A DNA stretch of 60,794 bases from Muricoccus nepalensis (GTDB lineage: Bacteria > Pseudomonadota > Alphaproteobacteria > Acetobacterales > Acetobacteraceae). Below, one piece after another: positions 48,883-60,181 of the stretch (position 1 is the first letter of the stretch; each line of letters begins with the position of its first letter). The position numbers and the translations under genes are program-made. The stretch lies in assembly GCF_006438825.1 (NCBI RefSeq), contig NZ_RCZP01000031.1, positions 1 to 60,794 on the forward strand, in the 5' to 3' direction. Under the pieces are notes generated by a model. It made no database searches. It was not told where the DNA came from and was given only the letters and a program-made list of their open reading frames with translations.

Positions 48883-49533
48883 TCAGTGGCCATCGAGGAT
48901 GGCCTCGAGCTGGCTGGCCACCGTGCCCATGTCGGCCATGCCGTCGACCTGGCGGAGCTTGCCCTGGGCCTCGTAGTAGGGGAGCAGCGGCGCCGTCTGG
49001 CGGTGGTAGGCCTCGAGGCGCGCGGCCACCGTCTCGGCCTTGTCGTCCGCGCGGCGGATGAACTCGTGGCTGCCGCAGACGTCGCAGGCGCCCTCCTTCT
49101 GCGTCGGCTTGAAGCGATCGTGGTAGCCGGTGCCGCAAGAGGCGCAGGTGAAGCGCCCCGCGATGCGGTCCACCAGCGCCGCGTCGTCGACCTTCAGCTC
49201 GATCACGTGGTTCAGGGCGAGGCCCATCTCCGCCAGCATGACGTCCAGCGCCTCGGCCTGGGGGACCGTGCGCGGGAAGCCGTCGAGGATGAAGCCGCTC
49301 GCGCAGTCGGGCTTCTGGACCCGCAGCGCCAGCATCGCCGTGATGATCGCGTCCGGCACGAGGTCGCCGCGCTCCATGATGGCGCGGGCCTCGCTGCCGA
49401 TGGCCGAGCCGGACTTCACCTCCGCCCGCAGCATGTCGCCCGTCGAGATCTGGGCGATGCCGTGCCGGTCCTGGAGGGTCTTGGCCTGGGTCCCCTTCCC
49501 CGCTCCCGGCGGGCCAAGAAGTATCAGGTTCAT
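48883..49533 (-). CDS. adk: Adenylate kinase, zinc-lid type
   Basis: Balances adenine nucleotides (ATP + AMP to 2 ADP). The 216-residue long form has the P-loop [12 protein letters not shown] at 5-16 and a LID with four cysteines (CASCG and CDVCG), so the lid probably binds zinc, unlike E. coli Adk. The ATG overlaps the secY stop (ATGA). Confidence 0.97.
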   Translation of the reverse strand: MNLILLGPPGAGKGTQAKTLQDRHGIAQISTGDMLRAEVKSGSAIGSEARAIMERGDLVPDAIITAMLALRVQKPDCASGFILDGFPRTVPQAEALDVMLAEMGLALNHVIELKVDDAALVDRIAGRFTCASCGTGYHDRFKPTQKEGACDVCGSHEFIRRADDKAETVAARLEAYHRQTAPLLPYYEAQGKLRQVDGMADMGTVASQLEAILDGH

Positions 49534-50915
49534 CGCCGGGCGCTTCCTCCACGGGGGGTGACAGGGGCAGGGCCGCCGCGCCCACCGACGCGGGACTTGC
49601 GAATCAGCCCCTCGTACTGATGCGCGAAGAGATGGGACTGCACCTGGGCCACCGTGTCCATCGTGACGGAGACGATGATCAGCAGGCTGGTGCCGCCGAA
49701 GTAGAAGGGGACGCCGTACTGGCTGATGAGGAATTCGGGGATGAGGCAGACGATGCAGAGGTAGATGGCGCCGACCAGGGTCAGGCGGCTCAGCACGCGG
49801 TCGAAGTACTCGGCCGTCGCCGCGCCCGGGCGGATGCCGGGGACGAAGCCGCCGTACTTCTTCAGGTTGTCCGCCGTCTCCTGCGGGTTGAAGACCACCG
49901 CCGTGTAGAAGAAGGCGAAGAAGATGATCAGGGCGACGTAGAGCCCCATGTAGAGCGGCTGACCGTGCGCGAGCAGCGCCGCCATGCGGGTGATCCAGGT
50001 GTCCTCGCCCTGCGTGGCCGCGAAGCCCGAGAAGGTCGCCGGCAGCAGCAGGAGGGAGGAGGCGAAGATCGGCGGGATCACGCCGGCGGTGTTCAGCTTC
50101 AGCGGCAGGTGCGTCGAATCGCCGCCGAACATGCGGTTGCCGACCTGGCGCTTCGGGTACTGCACGGGGATCTTCCGCTGCGCGCGCTCCATGAAAACCA
50201 CGAAGGCGATCACGGCCAGGGCCATCAGCAGGAAGAAGATGATGAAGAAGGGGCTCAGCGCGCCGGTGCGGCCGAGTTCCAGCGTGGAGACCAGCGCGTG
50301 CGGCAGGTTGGCCACGATGCCCGCGAAGATGATCAGCGAGATGCCGTTGCCGACGCCCCGCGCCGTGATCTGCTCGCCCAGCCACATGAGGAACATCGTC
50401 CCGCCGACGAGGGTCGTGATGCAGGAGACGCGGAAGAAGAGGCCGGGGTCGAGCACCGCCGCCCCGAAGTTCCCGCGCATGCCCTCGAGCCCGATGGCCA
50501 GCCCGTAGGCCTGGAAGAAGGCGATGAGCACAGTCAGGTAGCGGGTGTACTGGTTGAGCTTCTTCCGCCCAGACTCGCCCTCCTTCTTGAGGGCCTCCCA
50601 GGAGGGGATCGCCGCGGACATGAGCTGTACGATGATCGAGGCGGAGATGTAGGGCATGATGTTGAGCGCAAAGACCGTCATCCGGCCGAGCGCGCCGCCC
50701 GTGAACATGTCGAACATGCCGAGGATGCCGCCGCCGTGCTGCGACAGGATCTCGGCCATGACGGCCGCGTCCACGCCCGGCACCGGGATGTAGGTGCCGA
50801 GGCGGTAGACCAGCAGGGCCCCCAGGGTGAACCAGAGCCTGCTCTTCAGCTCGGTCGCTCGCGAGAGCACGCCGAGGTTGAGATTGGCCGCGAGCTGCTC
50901 GGCGGCGGACGCCAT
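49530..50915 (-). CDS. secY: Preprotein translocase subunit SecY
   Basis: Channel subunit of the Sec translocon; 461 residues with ten membrane helices. Conserved segments include LGIMPYISA-type read here as [14 protein letters not shown], and the C-terminal YEGLIRK. The ATG at 50915 ([11 protein letters not shown]) follows GAGAGGG and is preferred to an open frame starting at 50981. Confidence 0.97.
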   Translation of the reverse strand: MASAAEQLAANLNLGVLSRATELKSRLWFTLGALLVYRLGTYIPVPGVDAAVMAEILSQHGGGILGMFDMFTGGALGRMTVFALNIMPYISASIIVQLMSAAIPSWEALKKEGESGRKKLNQYTRYLTVLIAFFQAYGLAIGLEGMRGNFGAAVLDPGLFFRVSCITTLVGGTMFLMWLGEQITARGVGNGISLIIFAGIVANLPHALVSTLELGRTGALSPFFIIFFLLMALAVIAFVVFMERAQRKIPVQYPKRQVGNRMFGGDSTHLPLKLNTAGVIPPIFASSLLLLPATFSGFAATQGEDTWITRMAALLAHGQPLYMGLYVALIIFFAFFYTAVVFNPQETADNLKKYGGFVPGIRPGAATAEYFDRVLSRLTLVGAIYLCIVCLIPEFLISQYGVPFYFGGTSLLIIVSVTMDTVAQVQSHLFAHQYEGLIRKSRVGGRGGPAPVTPRGGSARR

Positions 50916-51012
50916 GGGAATGCCCTCTCTCACGACTGCGGCGCCGGGGGATTTTACCCGCGGCGCCGCAGAAAGGTCCAATAGATCAGGTAGCGGCCGC
51001 TACCCACCGCGA

Positions 51013-51516
51013 TCAAGCCGCGGGGGTTTCCTCGGCCGCCGCCGCCTCGCGAACCGTCACGCTGCCGCCGGCGGCCTGCACCGCGGCGATCGCCGCCGCC
51101 GAGGCCCCGGCCACCGAGACGGTCACGGGGCGCGTGATGCTGCCCTTGGCCAGCAGGCGCACGCCGGCCTTCTTGCCGAGGCGAACGAGCCCGGCCTTGA
51201 CCAGCGCCGTCTCGTCCACCGTCTCGCCGGCCGGAAGGACGCCGGACTCCAGCGCCTTCTCGATCGAACCGACGTTGATGACCGCGTACTCGACCCGGAA
51301 CAGGTTGTGGAAGCCGCGCTTGGGCAGGCGGCGGTACAGCGGGAGCTGACCACCCTCGAACCCGTTCAGCGAGACGCCCGTGCGGGCCTTCTGGCCCTTG
51401 ACGCCGCGGCCGCTCGTCTTGCCCTTGCCGGAGCCGATGCCGCGACCGATGCGCTTGAACTTCGGGCGGGCGCCCTCGTTGTCGCGCAGCTCGTTGAGCT
51501 TCAATGGGAGCTTCAT
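51013..51516 (-). CDS. rplO: 50S ribosomal protein L15 (uL15)
   Basis: Late assembly protein of the large subunit. 167 residues (E. coli 144). The Gly-rich N-terminal [22 protein letters not shown] region is typical; the extra length is an Ala-rich C-terminal tail. Three bases from the rpmD stop. Confidence 0.97.
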   Translation of the reverse strand: MKLPLKLNELRDNEGARPKFKRIGRGIGSGKGKTSGRGVKGQKARTGVSLNGFEGGQLPLYRRLPKRGFHNLFRVEYAVINVGSIEKALESGVLPAGETVDETALVKAGLVRLGKKAGVRLLAKGSITRPVTVSVAGASAAAIAAVQAAGGSVTVREAAAAEETPAA

Positions 51517-51519
51517 GGC

Positions 51520-51705
51520 TCAGCCCACCTTGATCAGATGCGCGACCTTGCGGATCATCCCGCGCACGGCGGGGGTGTCCTCGAGCTCACGCGTCCGGTT
51601 CATCTTGTTCAGGCCGAGGCCAATCAGCGTCTCTCGCTGACCGGGCTTGCGGCCGATCGGCGACCCGACCTGGGTCACCTTCACGGTTGCCTTGGTGTCA
51701 GACAT
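51520..51705 (-). CDS. rpmD: 50S ribosomal protein L30 (uL30)
   Basis: Small 61-residue protein of the large subunit ([20 protein letters not shown]). Its start codon lies inside the end of rpsE, an eight-base overlap, so translation is probably coupled. Confidence 0.96.
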   Translation of the reverse strand: MSDTKATVKVTQVGSPIGRKPGQRETLIGLGLNKMNRTRELEDTPAVRGMIRKVAHLIKVG

Positions 51706-52351
51706 TGCCGGCCTCCGCCGTCGTCTCCGCGGCGCCGCCACGGGGCGGGTTGGGGAGAAGGTCGGCCACCTTCTTGCCGCGACGGGCCGCGACCGCCCGG
51801 GGGGAGGTGCAGCGCGCCAGGCCGGCGAAGGTCGCCTTGACCATGTTGTGCGGGTTCGTGGTGCCCGTGCACTTCGCGACGACGTCGCCCATGCCCAGGA
51901 CCTCGAAGACGGCGCGCATCGGGCCGCCCGCGATGATGCCGGTGCCGGCCGGGGCCGCGCGCAGGATCACGCGGCCCGCGCCGAACTCGCCGATGATGTC
52001 GTGGTGCAGGGTGCGGCCCTCGCGCATCGGCACGCGGATGAGGCCGCGCTTGGCCCGCTCCGTCGCCTTGCGGATCGCCTCGGGCACCTCGCGCGCCTTG
52101 CCGGCGCCCCAGCCCACCCGGCCCTTCTCGTCACCGACCACGACCAGGGCGGCGAAGGAGAAGCGACGGCCGCCCTTCACCACCTTGGCGACGCGGTTGA
52201 TGGTGACGAGCTTGTCCTTGAACTCGTCGTTCTCGCGATCGCCGCCACGGTTGTCGCGGTTGTCGTCGCGGCGGCCACGGCCTCGGCGGCGGTCGGCGTC
52301 GCCGCCCTCGCCACCCGGACGCGGCGCGTTGGAACGCGGTGCGTATGCCAT
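51698..52351 (-). CDS. rpsE: 30S ribosomal protein S5 (uS5) with Arg/Gly/Asp-rich N-terminal extension
   Basis: Fidelity and mRNA-helicase protein of the small subunit. 217 residues against 167 in E. coli. The core from [19 protein letters not shown] is normal. About 43 residues before it form a disordered extension rich in Arg, Gly and Asp ([18 protein letters not shown]), reminiscent of RGG-type RNA-binding tails. Confidence 0.97.
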   Translation of the reverse strand: MAYAPRSNAPRPGGEGGDADRRRGRGRRDDNRDNRGGDRENDEFKDKLVTINRVAKVVKGGRRFSFAALVVVGDEKGRVGWGAGKAREVPEAIRKATERAKRGLIRVPMREGRTLHHDIIGEFGAGRVILRAAPAGTGIIAGGPMRAVFEVLGMGDVVAKCTGTTNPHNMVKATFAGLARCTSPRAVAARRGKKVADLLPNPPRGGAAETTAEAGNV

Positions 52352-52363
52352 TCTATCGGCTCC

Positions 52364-52726
52364 TCAGAACGACAGCCCGCCCTCGCGGGCGCCGTCCGCC
52401 AGGGCCTTGACCCGGCCGTGATAGATGTAGGGACCGCGGTCGAAGACCACCTCGGTCACGCCGGCGGCGAGCGCGCGCTCCGCCACCAGCTTGCCGATGG
52501 CCGTCGCCGCGTCGAGGTCGGCCCCGGTGCGGCCCCCCTCGCGGATGGGCTTCTCCAGCGTCGACGCCGCGGCGAGCGTGCGGCCCGCCTTGTCGTCGAT
52601 CACCTGGGCGTAGATGTGCCGGCCCGAGCGATGGACGGAAAGGCGCACGCGCCCCGCCCCCTTCAGCTTGATCTGGTAGCGCGTGCGCGAGCGACGGCGC
52701 TGCGTCAGTGCGAGCTTGTTCGGCAT
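52364..52726 (-). CDS. rplR: 50S ribosomal protein L18 (uL18)
   Basis: Binds 5S rRNA in the central protuberance. 120 residues, with basic N-terminus ([14 protein letters not shown]) and [20 protein letters not shown] at the C-terminus. Its ATG shares one base with the rplF stop (TAATG). Confidence 0.97.
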   Translation of the reverse strand: MPNKLALTQRRRSRTRYQIKLKGAGRVRLSVHRSGRHIYAQVIDDKAGRTLAAASTLEKPIREGGRTGADLDAATAIGKLVAERALAAGVTEVVFDRGPYIYHGRVKALADGAREGGLSF

Positions 52727-53259
52727 TACTTCTTCTTACCCTCCTTCCGGAGGATCGTCTCGTTGTCGTACTTGATGCCCTTGCCCTTGTAGGGCTCGGG
52801 ACCGCGGTACGCCCGGATCTCCGCCGCCACCTGGCCGACGCGCTGCTTGTCTGCCCCCTCGACCTTGATCGCCGTGGGGCGCTCGGTCGTGATCTTGATG
52901 CCCTCGGGGATCGTGTAGCGGATCTCGTGGCTGTAGCCGAGGTTCAGGACGAGGTCCTTCCCCTGCACCGCCGCGCGATAGCCGGTGCCCGTGATCTCCA
53001 TGGACTTGGTGAAGCCCGTCGAGACGCCCGTGACCATGCTGTTGATGAGGGAGCGCGTGGTGCCCCACATCGTGCGCGCCGCGCGGTCGTCGCCGCGGGG
53101 CGCCACGGCGACTTCGCCGTTCTCGATGGTGACGTCCACCTTGTCCGTGACGGGAAGGCGCAGCTCGCCGAGCTTGCCCTTCGCCACGATGGTGCGGTCC
53201 TCGAGCGTGATGGTCACGCCCGACGGAACCTTCACCGGATACTTACCGACGCGAGACAT
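52726..53259 (-). CDS. rplF: 50S ribosomal protein L6 (uL6)
   Basis: Two-domain protein near the factor-binding site. 177 residues, same as E. coli, starting [15 protein letters not shown] and with the C-terminal [12 protein letters not shown] signature. Confidence 0.98.
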   Translation of the reverse strand: MSRVGKYPVKVPSGVTITLEDRTIVAKGKLGELRLPVTDKVDVTIENGEVAVAPRGDDRAARTMWGTTRSLINSMVTGVSTGFTKSMEITGTGYRAAVQGKDLVLNLGYSHEIRYTIPEGIKITTERPTAIKVEGADKQRVGQVAAEIRAYRGPEPYKGKGIKYDNETILRKEGKKK

Positions 53260-53274
53260 GTTCCCTGCCCTCCG

Positions 53275-53673
53275 TCAGAACACGCGGCAGAGGACTTCGC
53301 CGCCAACATTGGCGGCGCGTGCCTCGAGGTCGCTCATCACGCCGCGGGGCGTGGAGAGGATGGAGATGCCAAGGCCGTTGTAGACCTTCGGGAGCTCCTT
53401 GATCTTGGAGTAGACCCGGCGGCCCGGCTTGGACACGCGGGTGATCTCCTTGATCGCGGGCTCGCCCTCGGCGTACTTCAGCTCGATGTCCAACACCTTG
53501 ATGCCGGGACGGAGCTCCTCGCCGCGGTAGCCGCGGATGTAGCCCTCGCGCTTGAGGACGTCGAGGACGTCCGAGCGCAGGCGGGAGGCCGGCGAGACGA
53601 CGCGCGACTGGCGCGCGCGCAGGCCGTTGCGAATGCGGGTGAGCATGTCACCCAGCGGATCGGAAAGCTGCAT
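53275..53673 (-). CDS. rpsH: 30S ribosomal protein S8 (uS8)
   Basis: Primary binder of 16S rRNA helix 21 and, in E. coli, translational repressor of the spc operon. 132 residues; opens [14 protein letters not shown] and ends with the [19 protein letters not shown] motif. Confidence 0.98.
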   Translation of the reverse strand: MQLSDPLGDMLTRIRNGLRARQSRVVSPASRLRSDVLDVLKREGYIRGYRGEELRPGIKVLDIELKYAEGEPAIKEITRVSKPGRRVYSKIKELPKVYNGLGISILSTPRGVMSDLEARAANVGGEVLCRVF

Positions 53674-53688
53674 TTGTGCCTTCCTCCC

Positions 53689-53994
53689 TTACCACGAGGC
53701 CTTGGTGAGGCCGGGAATTTGACCGCTGGACGCGAGCTCCCGCAGCATGTTCCGGCTGAGCTGGAACTTGCGGTAGTTGCCGCGCGGACGACCGGTGAGC
53801 GCGCAGCGCAGGCGAACGCGGACCTTAGCCCCGTTGCGCGGAAGCTGCGCCAGCTTGAGGGTCGCCTCGAAGCGATCCTCGACCGGCAGCTCGCGGTCCA
53901 TCACCACCTTCTTCAGGGCGGCCCGCTTGCCCGCATGCGCCTTAGAGAGGCGCTTACGCATGTTGTTCTTCTCGACTGACGAAGTCTTTGCCAT
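53689..53994 (-). CDS. rpsN: 30S ribosomal protein S14 (uS14), cysteine-free type
   Basis: Small-subunit head protein. The 101-residue form lacks the CXXC zinc site of the short type and keeps the [14 protein letters not shown] block near the middle. Length equals E. coli S14. Confidence 0.97.
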   Translation of the reverse strand: MAKTSSVEKNNMRKRLSKAHAGKRAALKKVVMDRELPVEDRFEATLKLAQLPRNGAKVRVRLRCALTGRPRGNYRKFQLSRNMLRELASSGQIPGLTKASW

Positions 53995-54060
53995 TCGATC
54001 AGTATCCTCCGGAACCTGTCCGGGCCTTGCGAAGTGCGCCAGCCCGGCGGTTTTCCAAGA

Positions 54061-54657
54061 TCAGTTGACGAAGGGAAGCCGGAAGCCCTTGAGCAGGGCC
54101 TTCGCTTCCTTGTCCGTCTTCGCCGTGGTGACGAAGACGATGTCCATGCCGCGGACGGCCTCGACCTTGTCGTAGGCGATCTCGGGGAAGATGATCTGCT
54201 CCTTCAGGCCCATGGCGTAGTTGCCACGGCCGTCGAAGCCCTTGCCCGAAATGCCGCGGAAGTCGCGGACGCGCGGCAGCGCGATGGTGACGAGGCGGTC
54301 CAGGAACTCGTACATCCGGGCGCGCCGCAGCGTCACCTTCGTGCCAATCGCCTGGCCCTCGCGGATCTTGAAGCCCGCGATCGCCTTCTTGGCCTTCGTC
54401 TTGACCGGCTTCTGGCCGGCGATGACCGTCAGCTCGGCGACGGCGGCGTCAAGCTTCTTCTGGTCGCCGGCAGCCTCGCCGACGCCCATGTTGATGACGA
54501 TCTTCTCCAGCTTCGGAACCTCCATCTGGTTCTTGTAGCCGAACTCCTCGATCAGCGCCTGGCGGATCGAGGCGAAGTATTCCTGCTGCAGGCGGGGCTG
54601 CTCGGCGGCGATGTTCTCGCCGCGAACCTTCTCCTGCGTCTCCTGCGTGTCGCTCAT
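54061..54657 (-). CDS. rplE: 50S ribosomal protein L5 (uL5)
   Basis: Binds 5S rRNA and contacts P-site tRNA. 198 residues against 179 in E. coli; about 19 extra residues ([20 protein letters not shown]) precede the usual [13 protein letters not shown]. The extension is supported by the start overlapping the rplX stop by four bases. Confidence 0.97.
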   Translation of the reverse strand: MSDTQETQEKVRGENIAAEQPRLQQEYFASIRQALIEEFGYKNQMEVPKLEKIVINMGVGEAAGDQKKLDAAVAELTVIAGQKPVKTKAKKAIAGFKIREGQAIGTKVTLRRARMYEFLDRLVTIALPRVRDFRGISGKGFDGRGNYAMGLKEQIIFPEIAYDKVEAVRGMDIVFVTTAKTDKEAKALLKGFRLPFVN

Positions 54658-54968
54658 GCGATCACCTCGCCGGAGGCCTTCGCCACCCGGACCTTCTTGT
54701 CACCGTCCACGCGGAAGCCCACGCGGGTCGGCTTGTCGCTCTTCGGGTCGATCAGCGCCAGGTTGGAGAGGTCGATGGACGCCTCCTTCTCCTGGATGCC
54801 GCCGGGCTGGTTCATGCCCTGCGGCTTGGTGTGGCGCTTGACCATATTCACGCCCTGCACGACGGCGCGGTTCGCCTCGGGCAGGACGGACAGCACCTCG
54901 CCGCGCTTGCCCTTGTCCTTGCCGGTCAGGACCTGGACGCGATCGCCCTTGCGGATCTTCGCCGCCAT
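54654..54968 (-). CDS. rplX: 50S ribosomal protein L24 (uL24)
   Basis: Early assembly protein with a KOW motif ([19 protein letters not shown]). The ATG at 54968 is seven bases from GGAGG and gives 104 residues, the E. coli length; a GTG one codon earlier is closer than optimal. The ATG shares a base with the rplN stop (TGATG). Confidence 0.96.
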   Translation of the reverse strand: MAAKIRKGDRVQVLTGKDKGKRGEVLSVLPEANRAVVQGVNMVKRHTKPQGMNQPGGIQEKEASIDLSNLALIDPKSDKPTRVGFRVDGDKKVRVAKASGEVIA

Positions 54969-55336
54969 CACAGCACCTCCGGAGCCAGGGAGATGATCTT
55001 CATGTACTTCCGGGCCCGCAGCTCGCGCACGACCGGGCCGAAGATGCGGGTCCCGATCGGTTCGTTCTGCTTGTTGATCAGAACGGCCGCGTTGTTGTCG
55101 AAGCGGATGGCGGTGCCGTCCACGCGGCGCACGGGATAGGCGGTCCGGACGATCACGGCCCGGTGGACCTCACCCTTCTTCACCTTGGCGCGGGGGATGG
55201 CGTCCTTGATCGAGACGACGATGATGTCGCCGACCGAGGCCGTCTTGCGCTTGGACCCGCCGAGCACCTTGATGCACTGCACCTTGCGCGCGCCGGAGTT
55301 GTCGGCGACGTCGAGGTTGGATTCGACCTGGATCAT
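54968..55336 (-). CDS. rplN: 50S ribosomal protein L14 (uL14)
   Basis: Large-subunit protein at the intersubunit face. 122 residues, starting [19 protein letters not shown]. Overlaps rpsQ by four bases (ATGA). Confidence 0.98.
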   Translation of the reverse strand: MIQVESNLDVADNSGARKVQCIKVLGGSKRKTASVGDIIVVSIKDAIPRAKVKKGEVHRAVIVRTAYPVRRVDGTAIRFDNNAAVLINKQNEPIGTRIFGPVVRELRARKYMKIISLAPEVL

Positions 55337-55638
55337 GCCGACACCTGCTCGCCGATTTCGATGTCATCGAGTGGCTCGTAGGCGGCCGGGCGCGCCACGG
55401 CCTCGCCGTTGCGCTCGATCACCAGCCAAGACTTGCGCTTGGAGATCGGACGGCACTCCTCGATGGAGACCGTGTCGCCCTCGCGGCACAGGTTGGTGTC
55501 GTCATGCGCGGCGTACTTCTTGGAACGCCGGATGAACTTCTTGTAGAGCGGGTGCATCACGCGACGCTCGACCAAGACCGTCACGGTCTTGTCCTGCTTG
55601 TCGCTCGTGACCCGCCCGGTGAGGACGCGCTTCGGCAT
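55333..55638 (-). CDS. rpsQ: 30S ribosomal protein S17 (uS17)
   Basis: Primary 16S rRNA binder in the 5' domain. 101 residues with the [18 protein letters not shown] core; the tail past the E. coli end (84 residues) is a mixed charged extension ([16 protein letters not shown]). The ATG at 55638 is the normal family start although the frame is open further upstream. Confidence 0.96.
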   Translation of the reverse strand: MPKRVLTGRVTSDKQDKTVTVLVERRVMHPLYKKFIRRSKKYAAHDDTNLCREGDTVSIEECRPISKRKSWLVIERNGEAVARPAAYEPLDDIEIGEQVSA

Positions 55639-55654
55639 GTGCCGCGGTCTCCTC

Positions 55655-55861
55655 TCAGGGCTTCTGGGAAGTGCGGGCCTGCTGGCCCAGCACGGTCTTA
55701 ACACGGGCGATGTCCCGGCGCACGGCCCGGATTCGCCCAACAGCCTCCAACTGGCCCGTCGCCCGCTGGAAGCGCAGGTTGAACTGCTCCTTCCGGAGGT
55801 CGAGCAGCATGGTCTTCAGCTCATCCGCGGTCTTCGCGCGGACATCGGAGATCTTGGTCAT
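55655..55861 (-). CDS. rpmC: 50S ribosomal protein L29 (uL29)
   Basis: Two-helix protein at the exit tunnel, close to the trigger factor site. 68 residues with [20 protein letters not shown]. Three bases from the rplP stop. Confidence 0.97.
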   Translation of the reverse strand: MTKISDVRAKTADELKTMLLDLRKEQFNLRFQRATGQLEAVGRIRAVRRDIARVKTVLGQQARTSQKP

Positions 55862-55864
55862 CGA

Positions 55865-56287
55865 TCAGGCCTCCGCCGCGCCCAGACGGGCCACGACCTT
55901 CGTCTTGATCGGCAGCTTCGCCGCGCCAAGGGCGAGCGCCTCGCGCGCGACCTCCTGGTTGACACCGTCGATCTCGAACATGATGCGGCCCGGCTTGATC
56001 CGGACCACCCAGAACTCGGGCGCGCCCTTGCCCGAGCCCATGCGGACCTCGGCCGGCTTGGAGGAGACGGGCACATCCGGGAAAATCCGGATCCACACGC
56101 GCCCCTGGCGCTTCATGGCACGGGTGATCGCGCGGCGGGCCGCCTCGATCTGCCGGGCGGTCACCCGCTCCGGCTCCAGCGCCTTCAGGCCGTAGCCGCC
56201 GAAGGAGAGCGTGAACCCGCCCTTGGCGTTGCCCTTGATGCGGCCCTTGTGGGCCTTTCGGTACGTCGTGCGCTTCGGCGACAACAT
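55865..56287 (-). CDS. rplP: 50S ribosomal protein L16 (uL16)
   Basis: Needed for correct A-site shape. 140 residues starting [19 protein letters not shown] and with the [15 protein letters not shown] motif. Confidence 0.98.
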   Translation of the reverse strand: MLSPKRTTYRKAHKGRIKGNAKGGFTLSFGGYGLKALEPERVTARQIEAARRAITRAMKRQGRVWIRIFPDVPVSSKPAEVRMGSGKGAPEFWVVRIKPGRIMFEIDGVNQEVAREALALGAAKLPIKTKVVARLGAAEA

Positions 56288-56311
56288 GTTACGTGTTCCT
56301 CAGTCCGTCGC

Positions 56312-56992
56312 TCAGCGCTGCGGCGCCTGCTCGGCGGCGCGCTTGTCCTGGGCCATCGGGTCGTGGCCGAGAACCTCGCCCTTGAAGATCCAGACCTTGA
56401 CGCCGCAGGTGCCATAGGTGGTCTTCGCGGTCGCGACCCCGAAGTCGATGTCGGCGCGGAGCGTGTGCAGGGGCACGCGGCCCTCGCGGTACCACTCCAT
56501 GCGCGCGATCTCCGCGCCGCCCAGCCGGCCGCCGCAGTTGATGCGAATCCCGCCGGCGCCGAGGCGCATGGCGGACTGCACGGCGCGCTTCATGGCGCGG
56601 CGGAAGGCGACGCGACGCTCGAGCTGCTGTGCGATGCTCTCGGCCACCAGGGTGGCGTCCAGCTCCGGCTTGCGGATCTCGACGATGTTCAGCGACACCT
56701 CGGCCCCGGCCATCTTCGCCAAGTCCTTGCGAAGCTGCTCGATGTCGGCGCCCTTCTTGCCGATCACGACGCCCGGGCGGGCGGCGTGGATCGTCACGCG
56801 GGGCTTCTTCGCCGGGCGCTCGATCACGACCTTGGCCACGCCCGCGCCCTTGAGGCGGTCGCGCAGCGTGCGACGCAGCTTCAGGTCGTCGTGGAGCAGG
56901 CCGGCGTAGTCGGCGTCGCCGGCGTACCAGCGGCTGTCCCAGGTGCGGTTGATGCCGAGCCGGAGCCCGATCGGATTAACTTTGTGACCCAT
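56312..56992 (-). CDS. rpsC: 30S ribosomal protein S3 (uS3)
   Basis: Lines the mRNA entry channel. 226 residues: [20 protein letters not shown] at the start, the KH domain with [17 protein letters not shown], and the C-terminal domain with the [19 protein letters not shown] segment. Confidence 0.98.
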   Translation of the reverse strand: MGHKVNPIGLRLGINRTWDSRWYAGDADYAGLLHDDLKLRRTLRDRLKGAGVAKVVIERPAKKPRVTIHAARPGVVIGKKGADIEQLRKDLAKMAGAEVSLNIVEIRKPELDATLVAESIAQQLERRVAFRRAMKRAVQSAMRLGAGGIRINCGGRLGGAEIARMEWYREGRVPLHTLRADIDFGVATAKTTYGTCGVKVWIFKGEVLGHDPMAQDKRAAEQAPQR

Positions 56993-56993
56993 G

Positions 56994-57392
56994 TTACGCG
57001 GCCTCCTCGGCCACCGGCACCGGCTGCTGCTCGGCGACGACGATCTTCAGGTGGCTGAACCACTTCTCGACACGGGCGGCCTTGCCGCGGCCGCGCGCCT
57101 GGAAGCGCTTCATGACGATCGAACGGCCCACCTCGACCCGAGCCACCACCAGCTTGTCGACGTCGAGGCTGTGGTTGTTCTCGGCGTTCGCGATGGCGCT
57201 CTCGAGCGTCTTCTTCACCGTGTCTGATATGCGGCGCTTGCTGAAGGTCAGCGTGGCGACGGCATCCTGGGCGCGGCGGCCGCGGATGAGGCCGGCCGCG
57301 AGGTTCAGCTTGCGCGGGGAGACGCGGATGTTCCGCGTCACCGCCTGGGCCTCGGTGTCGGCGAGGCTGCGCTCGTGCTTCGGCTTGCTCAT
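56994..57392 (-). CDS. rplV: 50S ribosomal protein L22 (uL22)
   Basis: Reaches into the peptide exit tunnel; its beta-hairpin contributes to macrolide binding. 132 residues, longer than E. coli (110) at both ends. The hairpin region with [17 protein letters not shown] is normal. Confidence 0.97.
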   Translation of the reverse strand: MSKPKHERSLADTEAQAVTRNIRVSPRKLNLAAGLIRGRRAQDAVATLTFSKRRISDTVKKTLESAIANAENNHSLDVDKLVVARVEVGRSIVMKRFQARGRGKAARVEKWFSHLKIVVAEQQPVPVAEEAA

Positions 57393-57393
57393 C

Positions 57394-57672
57394 TCAGCCC
57401 CGCTTCGCCTTCTTGTCCGACGAGTGGCCGGTGAAGGTGCGCGTCGGCGAGAACTCGCCGAACTTGTGGCCCACCATGTTCTCGGACACCTGGACGGGGA
57501 TGAACTTCTTGCCGTTGTAGACGCCGAAGACCAGCCCGACGAACTGCGGAAGGATGGTGCTGCGGCGGGACCAGATCTTGATGATCTCGTTCCGGCCGGA
57601 GTTCCGCGCCGTCTCCGCCTTGTTCAGCAGGTAGCCGTCGACGAACGGCCCCTTCCATACGCTGCGCGACAT
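57394..57672 (-). CDS. rpsS: 30S ribosomal protein S19 (uS19)
   Basis: Small-subunit head protein that pairs with S13. 92 residues, the E. coli length, [16 protein letters not shown] to [16 protein letters not shown]. Confidence 0.98.
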   Translation of the reverse strand: MSRSVWKGPFVDGYLLNKAETARNSGRNEIIKIWSRRSTILPQFVGLVFGVYNGKKFIPVQVSENMVGHKFGEFSPTRTFTGHSSDKKAKRG

Positions 57673-57677
57673 CGCGG

Positions 57678-58514
57678 TCAGCCCTTCTTCGCAGTGCGGC
57701 GACGGACGATGAGACGATCCGTGCGCTTGTTGGTGCGGGTCTTGTAACCCTTCGTCGGCTTGCCCCAGGGGGTGACCGGGTGGCGGCCGCCCGAGGTCCG
57801 GCCCTCACCACCGCCGTGCGGGTGGTCGACCGGGTTCATGACGACGCCGCGGTTGTGCGGGCGAAAGCCCATCCAGCGGCGACGCCCGGCCTTGCCGAGC
57901 TGCTGGTTGGAGTTGTCCGGGTTCGACACCGCGCCGATCGTTGCCAAGCACTCGGCGCGGAGCAGCCGCACCTCGCCCGACATCAGCTTTACCTGGGCAT
58001 AGCCGGCGTCCTTGCCAACCAGCTGGCAGTAGGTCCCGGCGGAGCGGGCGATCTTCGCGCCGGCGCCGGGCTTCATCTCCAGCGCGTGCACGATGGTGCC
58101 CACGGGGATGGAGGCCAGCGGCATCGCGTTGCCCGGCTTGATGTCCACGCGGTCGCCGGCGATCACCTGGTCGCCCGCCTTCAGGCGCTGCGGCGCGATG
58201 ATGTAGGCGAGTTCGCCGTCCTCGTACTTGAGGAGCGCGATCCAGGCGGTGCGGTTGGGGTCGTACTCCAGCCGCTCGACCGTCGCGGGCACGTTGAACT
58301 TCGTGCGGCGCTTGAAGTCGACGTAGCGGTAGGACTGCTTGTGTCCGCCGCCACGGAACCGGACGGTCGTGCGGCCGTGGTTGTTGCGGCCGCCGGAGTG
58401 GCTCTTGCCCTCCGTCAGCCCCTTAACCGGCTTGCCCTTCCAGAGCTCGGACTTGTTGACCAGCACCGTGCCGCGAAGGCTCGGCGTGACCGGCTTGAAT
58501 TGCTTGAGCGCCAT
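57678..58514 (-). CDS. rplB: 50S ribosomal protein L2 (uL2)
   Basis: Core protein beside the peptidyl transferase centre. 278 residues (E. coli 273); includes the catalytic-centre histidine segment [18 protein letters not shown]. Confidence 0.98.
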   Translation of the reverse strand: MALKQFKPVTPSLRGTVLVNKSELWKGKPVKGLTEGKSHSGGRNNHGRTTVRFRGGGHKQSYRYVDFKRRTKFNVPATVERLEYDPNRTAWIALLKYEDGELAYIIAPQRLKAGDQVIAGDRVDIKPGNAMPLASIPVGTIVHALEMKPGAGAKIARSAGTYCQLVGKDAGYAQVKLMSGEVRLLRAECLATIGAVSNPDNSNQQLGKAGRRRWMGFRPHNRGVVMNPVDHPHGGGEGRTSGGRHPVTPWGKPTKGYKTRTNKRTDRLIVRRRTAKKG

Positions 58515-58517
58515 GGC

Positions 58518-58847
58518 TTACGCGAGCCCCGTCGTCAGATCGATGCTCTGGCCGTCGGCCAGGCTGACGATCGCCTTCTTCCAGTCGGACCGCTGGCCCG
58601 GACGACCGCGGAACCGCTTCGACTTGCCCTTCACCACCACCGTGTTCACGGCGGTGACGTTGACGCCGAAGAGCTTCTCCACAGCGGTCTTGATCTCGGG
58701 CTTCGTGGCGTCGAGCGTCACCTTGAAGGTGACCTGACCCGTCTCGTTCAGGACCGTCGCCTTCTCGGTGATCACCGGGGCGACGATCAGCTGGTACATC
58801 CGCTCCGGCGTCACTACCGGCGCCTTGCGGGTTGCGTGTGCGCTCAC
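58518..58847 (-). CDS. rplW: 50S ribosomal protein L23 (uL23)
   Basis: Docking site for trigger factor and SRP at the exit tunnel. 109 residues with [11 protein letters not shown] near the N-terminus and the tunnel loop [21 protein letters not shown] start overlaps the rplD stop (GTGA). Confidence 0.97.
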   Translation of the reverse strand: MSAHATRKAPVVTPERMYQLIVAPVITEKATVLNETGQVTFKVTLDATKPEIKTAVEKLFGVNVTAVNTVVVKGKSKRFRGRPGQRSDWKKAIVSLADGQSIDLTTGLA

Positions 58848-59464
58848 GACAGGCGCTCCTTCAGGGCCTCGACGCCCGCCCGCGTAACCGCGAGCACGTC
58901 GTGGTGGAGGATGTCATAGACGTTGGCGCCGACCGTCGGCATCACCTGGATCTTCGGCAGGTTGCGCGCGGCGCGCAGCAGGCCCTCGTCCGGGGTGGCG
59001 TCGAACACCAGGGCGCTGGTCCAGCCGAGGACCTTGAGCTGCGCGACCAGGGTCTTGGTCTTGGCGGCGTCGCCGGGCGCGGCGGCGTCGAGGATGACGA
59101 GCTTGCCCTCGGCTGCCTTCTGGCTCAGCGCGCTGATCAGGCCCAGGCGGCGGACCTTCTTCGGCAGGCTGTACTCGTGGCTGCGGACGACCGGGCCGTG
59201 GACCACGCCACCGGTGCGGAACTGCGGCGCGCGGAGCGAACCCTGACGGGCGTTGCCCGTGCCCTTCTGGCGATAGGGCTTCTTCGTCGTGCCGGAGACC
59301 TCGCCCATGCCCTTCACCTTGTGGGTGCCGGCACGGCGCTTGGCGAGCTGCCAGTGGACGACGCGCGCCATGATGTCGGTGCGCGGCTGGGCGCCGAAGA
59401 ACTCGTCGGGAAGCTCGATCTCGCCGGCCTCGGCGTTGTCGAGGGTGATGACCTTGATCTGCAT
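58844..59464 (-). CDS. rplD: 50S ribosomal protein L4 (uL4)
   Basis: Tunnel protein; in E. coli it also represses the S10 operon. 206 residues with the tunnel loop [19 protein letters not shown] at about 60-80. Confidence 0.98.
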   Translation of the reverse strand: MQIKVITLDNAEAGEIELPDEFFGAQPRTDIMARVVHWQLAKRRAGTHKVKGMGEVSGTTKKPYRQKGTGNARQGSLRAPQFRTGGVVHGPVVRSHEYSLPKKVRRLGLISALSQKAAEGKLVILDAAAPGDAAKTKTLVAQLKVLGWTSALVFDATPDEGLLRAARNLPKIQVMPTVGANVYDILHHDVLAVTRAGVEALKERLS

Positions 59465-59474
59465 CGCTCGATCC

Positions 59475-60161
59475 TCAGGCCGCGGCCGTCGGGTACGGCG
59501 CGTCGGCGTGACGCTTCCGCTTCACGGCGTCACGCACCATGACCCAGCCGTTGGCGGCGCCGGGGACGGCGCCCTTGATGAAGAGGATGTTCCGCTCCAC
59601 GTCGACGCCGGCCACTTCCAGGTTCTGGGTGGTCACGCGCTCAACGCCAAGATGGCCAGCCATCTTCTTATTCTTGAAGACCTTGCCCGGATCCTGGCGG
59701 TTGCCGGTCGAACCGTGCGAGCGGTGGCTGATCGACACGCCGTGCGAGGCCTCGAGGCCGGCGAAGTTCCAGCGCTTCATGGCACCGGAAAAGCCCTTGC
59801 CCTTGGTCACGCCGGTGACGTCGATCTTCTGGCCCTTCACGAAGTGCGCGGGGGAGAGCTTCGCGCCCGCCTCCAGCACCGCGTCATCGGCCACGCGGAA
59901 CTCGACCACCTTCATCGGGGCCTCGACGCCGGACTTGGCGAAATGGGCCCGGTTGGGCTTGGAGACGTTCTTCGGCTTCGCGTGCCCTGCGCCCAGCTGC
60001 ACCGCGGTGTAGCCGTCCTTGTCGGTGGAACGCACCGCCACGACGCGAACGTCATCCACGTGCAGCAGCGTCACCGGCACGGTGGAGCCGTCGTCGTTGA
60101 AAAGCCGGGACATGCCCAGCTTCCGGGCGATCAGGCCAGTGCGGCCATCTTTCGCGGCCAT
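59475..60161 (-). CDS. rplC: 50S ribosomal protein L3 (uL3)
   Basis: Early assembly protein near the peptidyl transferase centre. 228 residues (E. coli 209) with the [20 protein letters not shown] segment, which includes the glutamine that PrmB methylates in E. coli. Confidence 0.98.
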   Translation of the reverse strand: MAAKDGRTGLIARKLGMSRLFNDDGSTVPVTLLHVDDVRVVAVRSTDKDGYTAVQLGAGHAKPKNVSKPNRAHFAKSGVEAPMKVVEFRVADDAVLEAGAKLSPAHFVKGQKIDVTGVTKGKGFSGAMKRWNFAGLEASHGVSISHRSHGSTGNRQDPGKVFKNKKMAGHLGVERVTTQNLEVAGVDVERNILFIKGAVPGAANGWVMVRDAVKRKRHADAPYPTAAA

Positions 60162-60181
60162 GGTGTATGCGCCCCTCAGAC

